A DNA stretch of 5,489 nucleotides. Origin: JBBKWJ01 sp037968895 (GTDB lineage: Bacteria; Actinomycetota; Acidimicrobiia; Acidimicrobiales; SZUA-35). The number at the start of each line of letters is the position of its first letter. Position 1 is the first letter of the stretch. The notes beneath the pieces are model-generated. The model was not told the DNA's origin, ran no database searches, and saw nothing but the letters and a program-made list of their open reading frames with translations. This document shows, one piece after another, positions 5,473 through 5,489 of the stretch. The translations under genes and the position numbers were made by a program. The stretch spans positions 1 through 5,489 of the forward strand of contig JBBKWJ010000156.1 in NCBI GenBank assembly GCA_037968895.1, given 5' to 3'.

Positions 5473-5489
5473 TTCAGGTTGGCCATGGT
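5454..5489 (-). CDS. Possible C-terminal tail of a convergent gene (very weak)
   Basis: On the minus strand the frame entering from the right edge reads TMANLKDAFTA and then TAA. This could be the last residues of a gene convergent with the unknown gene. Eleven codons cannot prove coding, and the repeat cluster overlaps it, so it is listed only as a possibility. Confidence 0.12.
   Translation of the reverse strand, partial: TMANLKDAFTA

Noticed and set aside
1..5489. tRNA, rRNA, CRISPR array or insertion sequence
   Set aside because: No cloverleaf, regular spacer-repeat array, transposase motif or terminal inverted repeats were seen on either strand.

Overview
The window looks like bacterial DNA of moderately high GC. 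It has tight gene packing, a GTG-started gene and TANNNT boxes placed directly in front of start codons without a Shine-Dalgarno site. That style fits an actinomycete-like organism, but the taxonomic guess is weak because no marker gene is present.

Layout from left to right. (1) Positions 1-437, minus strand: the N-terminal 145 residues of a phytanoyl-CoA dioxygenase (PhyH)-type Fe(II)/2-oxoglutarate oxygenase, running off the left edge. (2) Positions 438-547: a divergent promoter region. (3) Positions 548-1600, plus strand: a complete isopenicillin-N-synthase-type Fe(II)/2-oxoglutarate oxygenase, a different family from the first. (4) Positions 1613-3010, minus strand, convergent with the previous gene: an acyl/peptidyl carrier protein domain fused to a GNAT-type acyltransferase. 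(5) Positions 3003-4586, minus strand, directly upstream of and overlapping (4): a stand-alone amino-acid adenylation domain with all core motifs, whose pocket resembles D-alanine:carrier ligase (DltA). (6) Positions 4587-4914: a 328-base divergent intergenic region with inverted repeats. (7) Positions 4915-5415, plus strand: a 166-residue protein of unknown function. (8) Positions 5416-5489: a short repeat- and palindrome-rich stretch.

Working model (inference). The adenylation enzyme activates an amino acid, probably small, and loads it on the phosphopantetheine arm of the carrier domain. The fused GNAT domain then passes the aminoacyl group to an amine or hydroxyl acceptor. One or both dioxygenases hydroxylate, desaturate or cyclise the amino acid, the tethered intermediate or the product. 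There is no condensation domain, thioesterase, DltB or DltD in the window, so neither classical NRPS assembly nor teichoic-acid D-alanylation is indicated. The acceptor and product cannot be read from this window. The 166-residue protein may be an unrecognised member of the locus or an unrelated neighbour.
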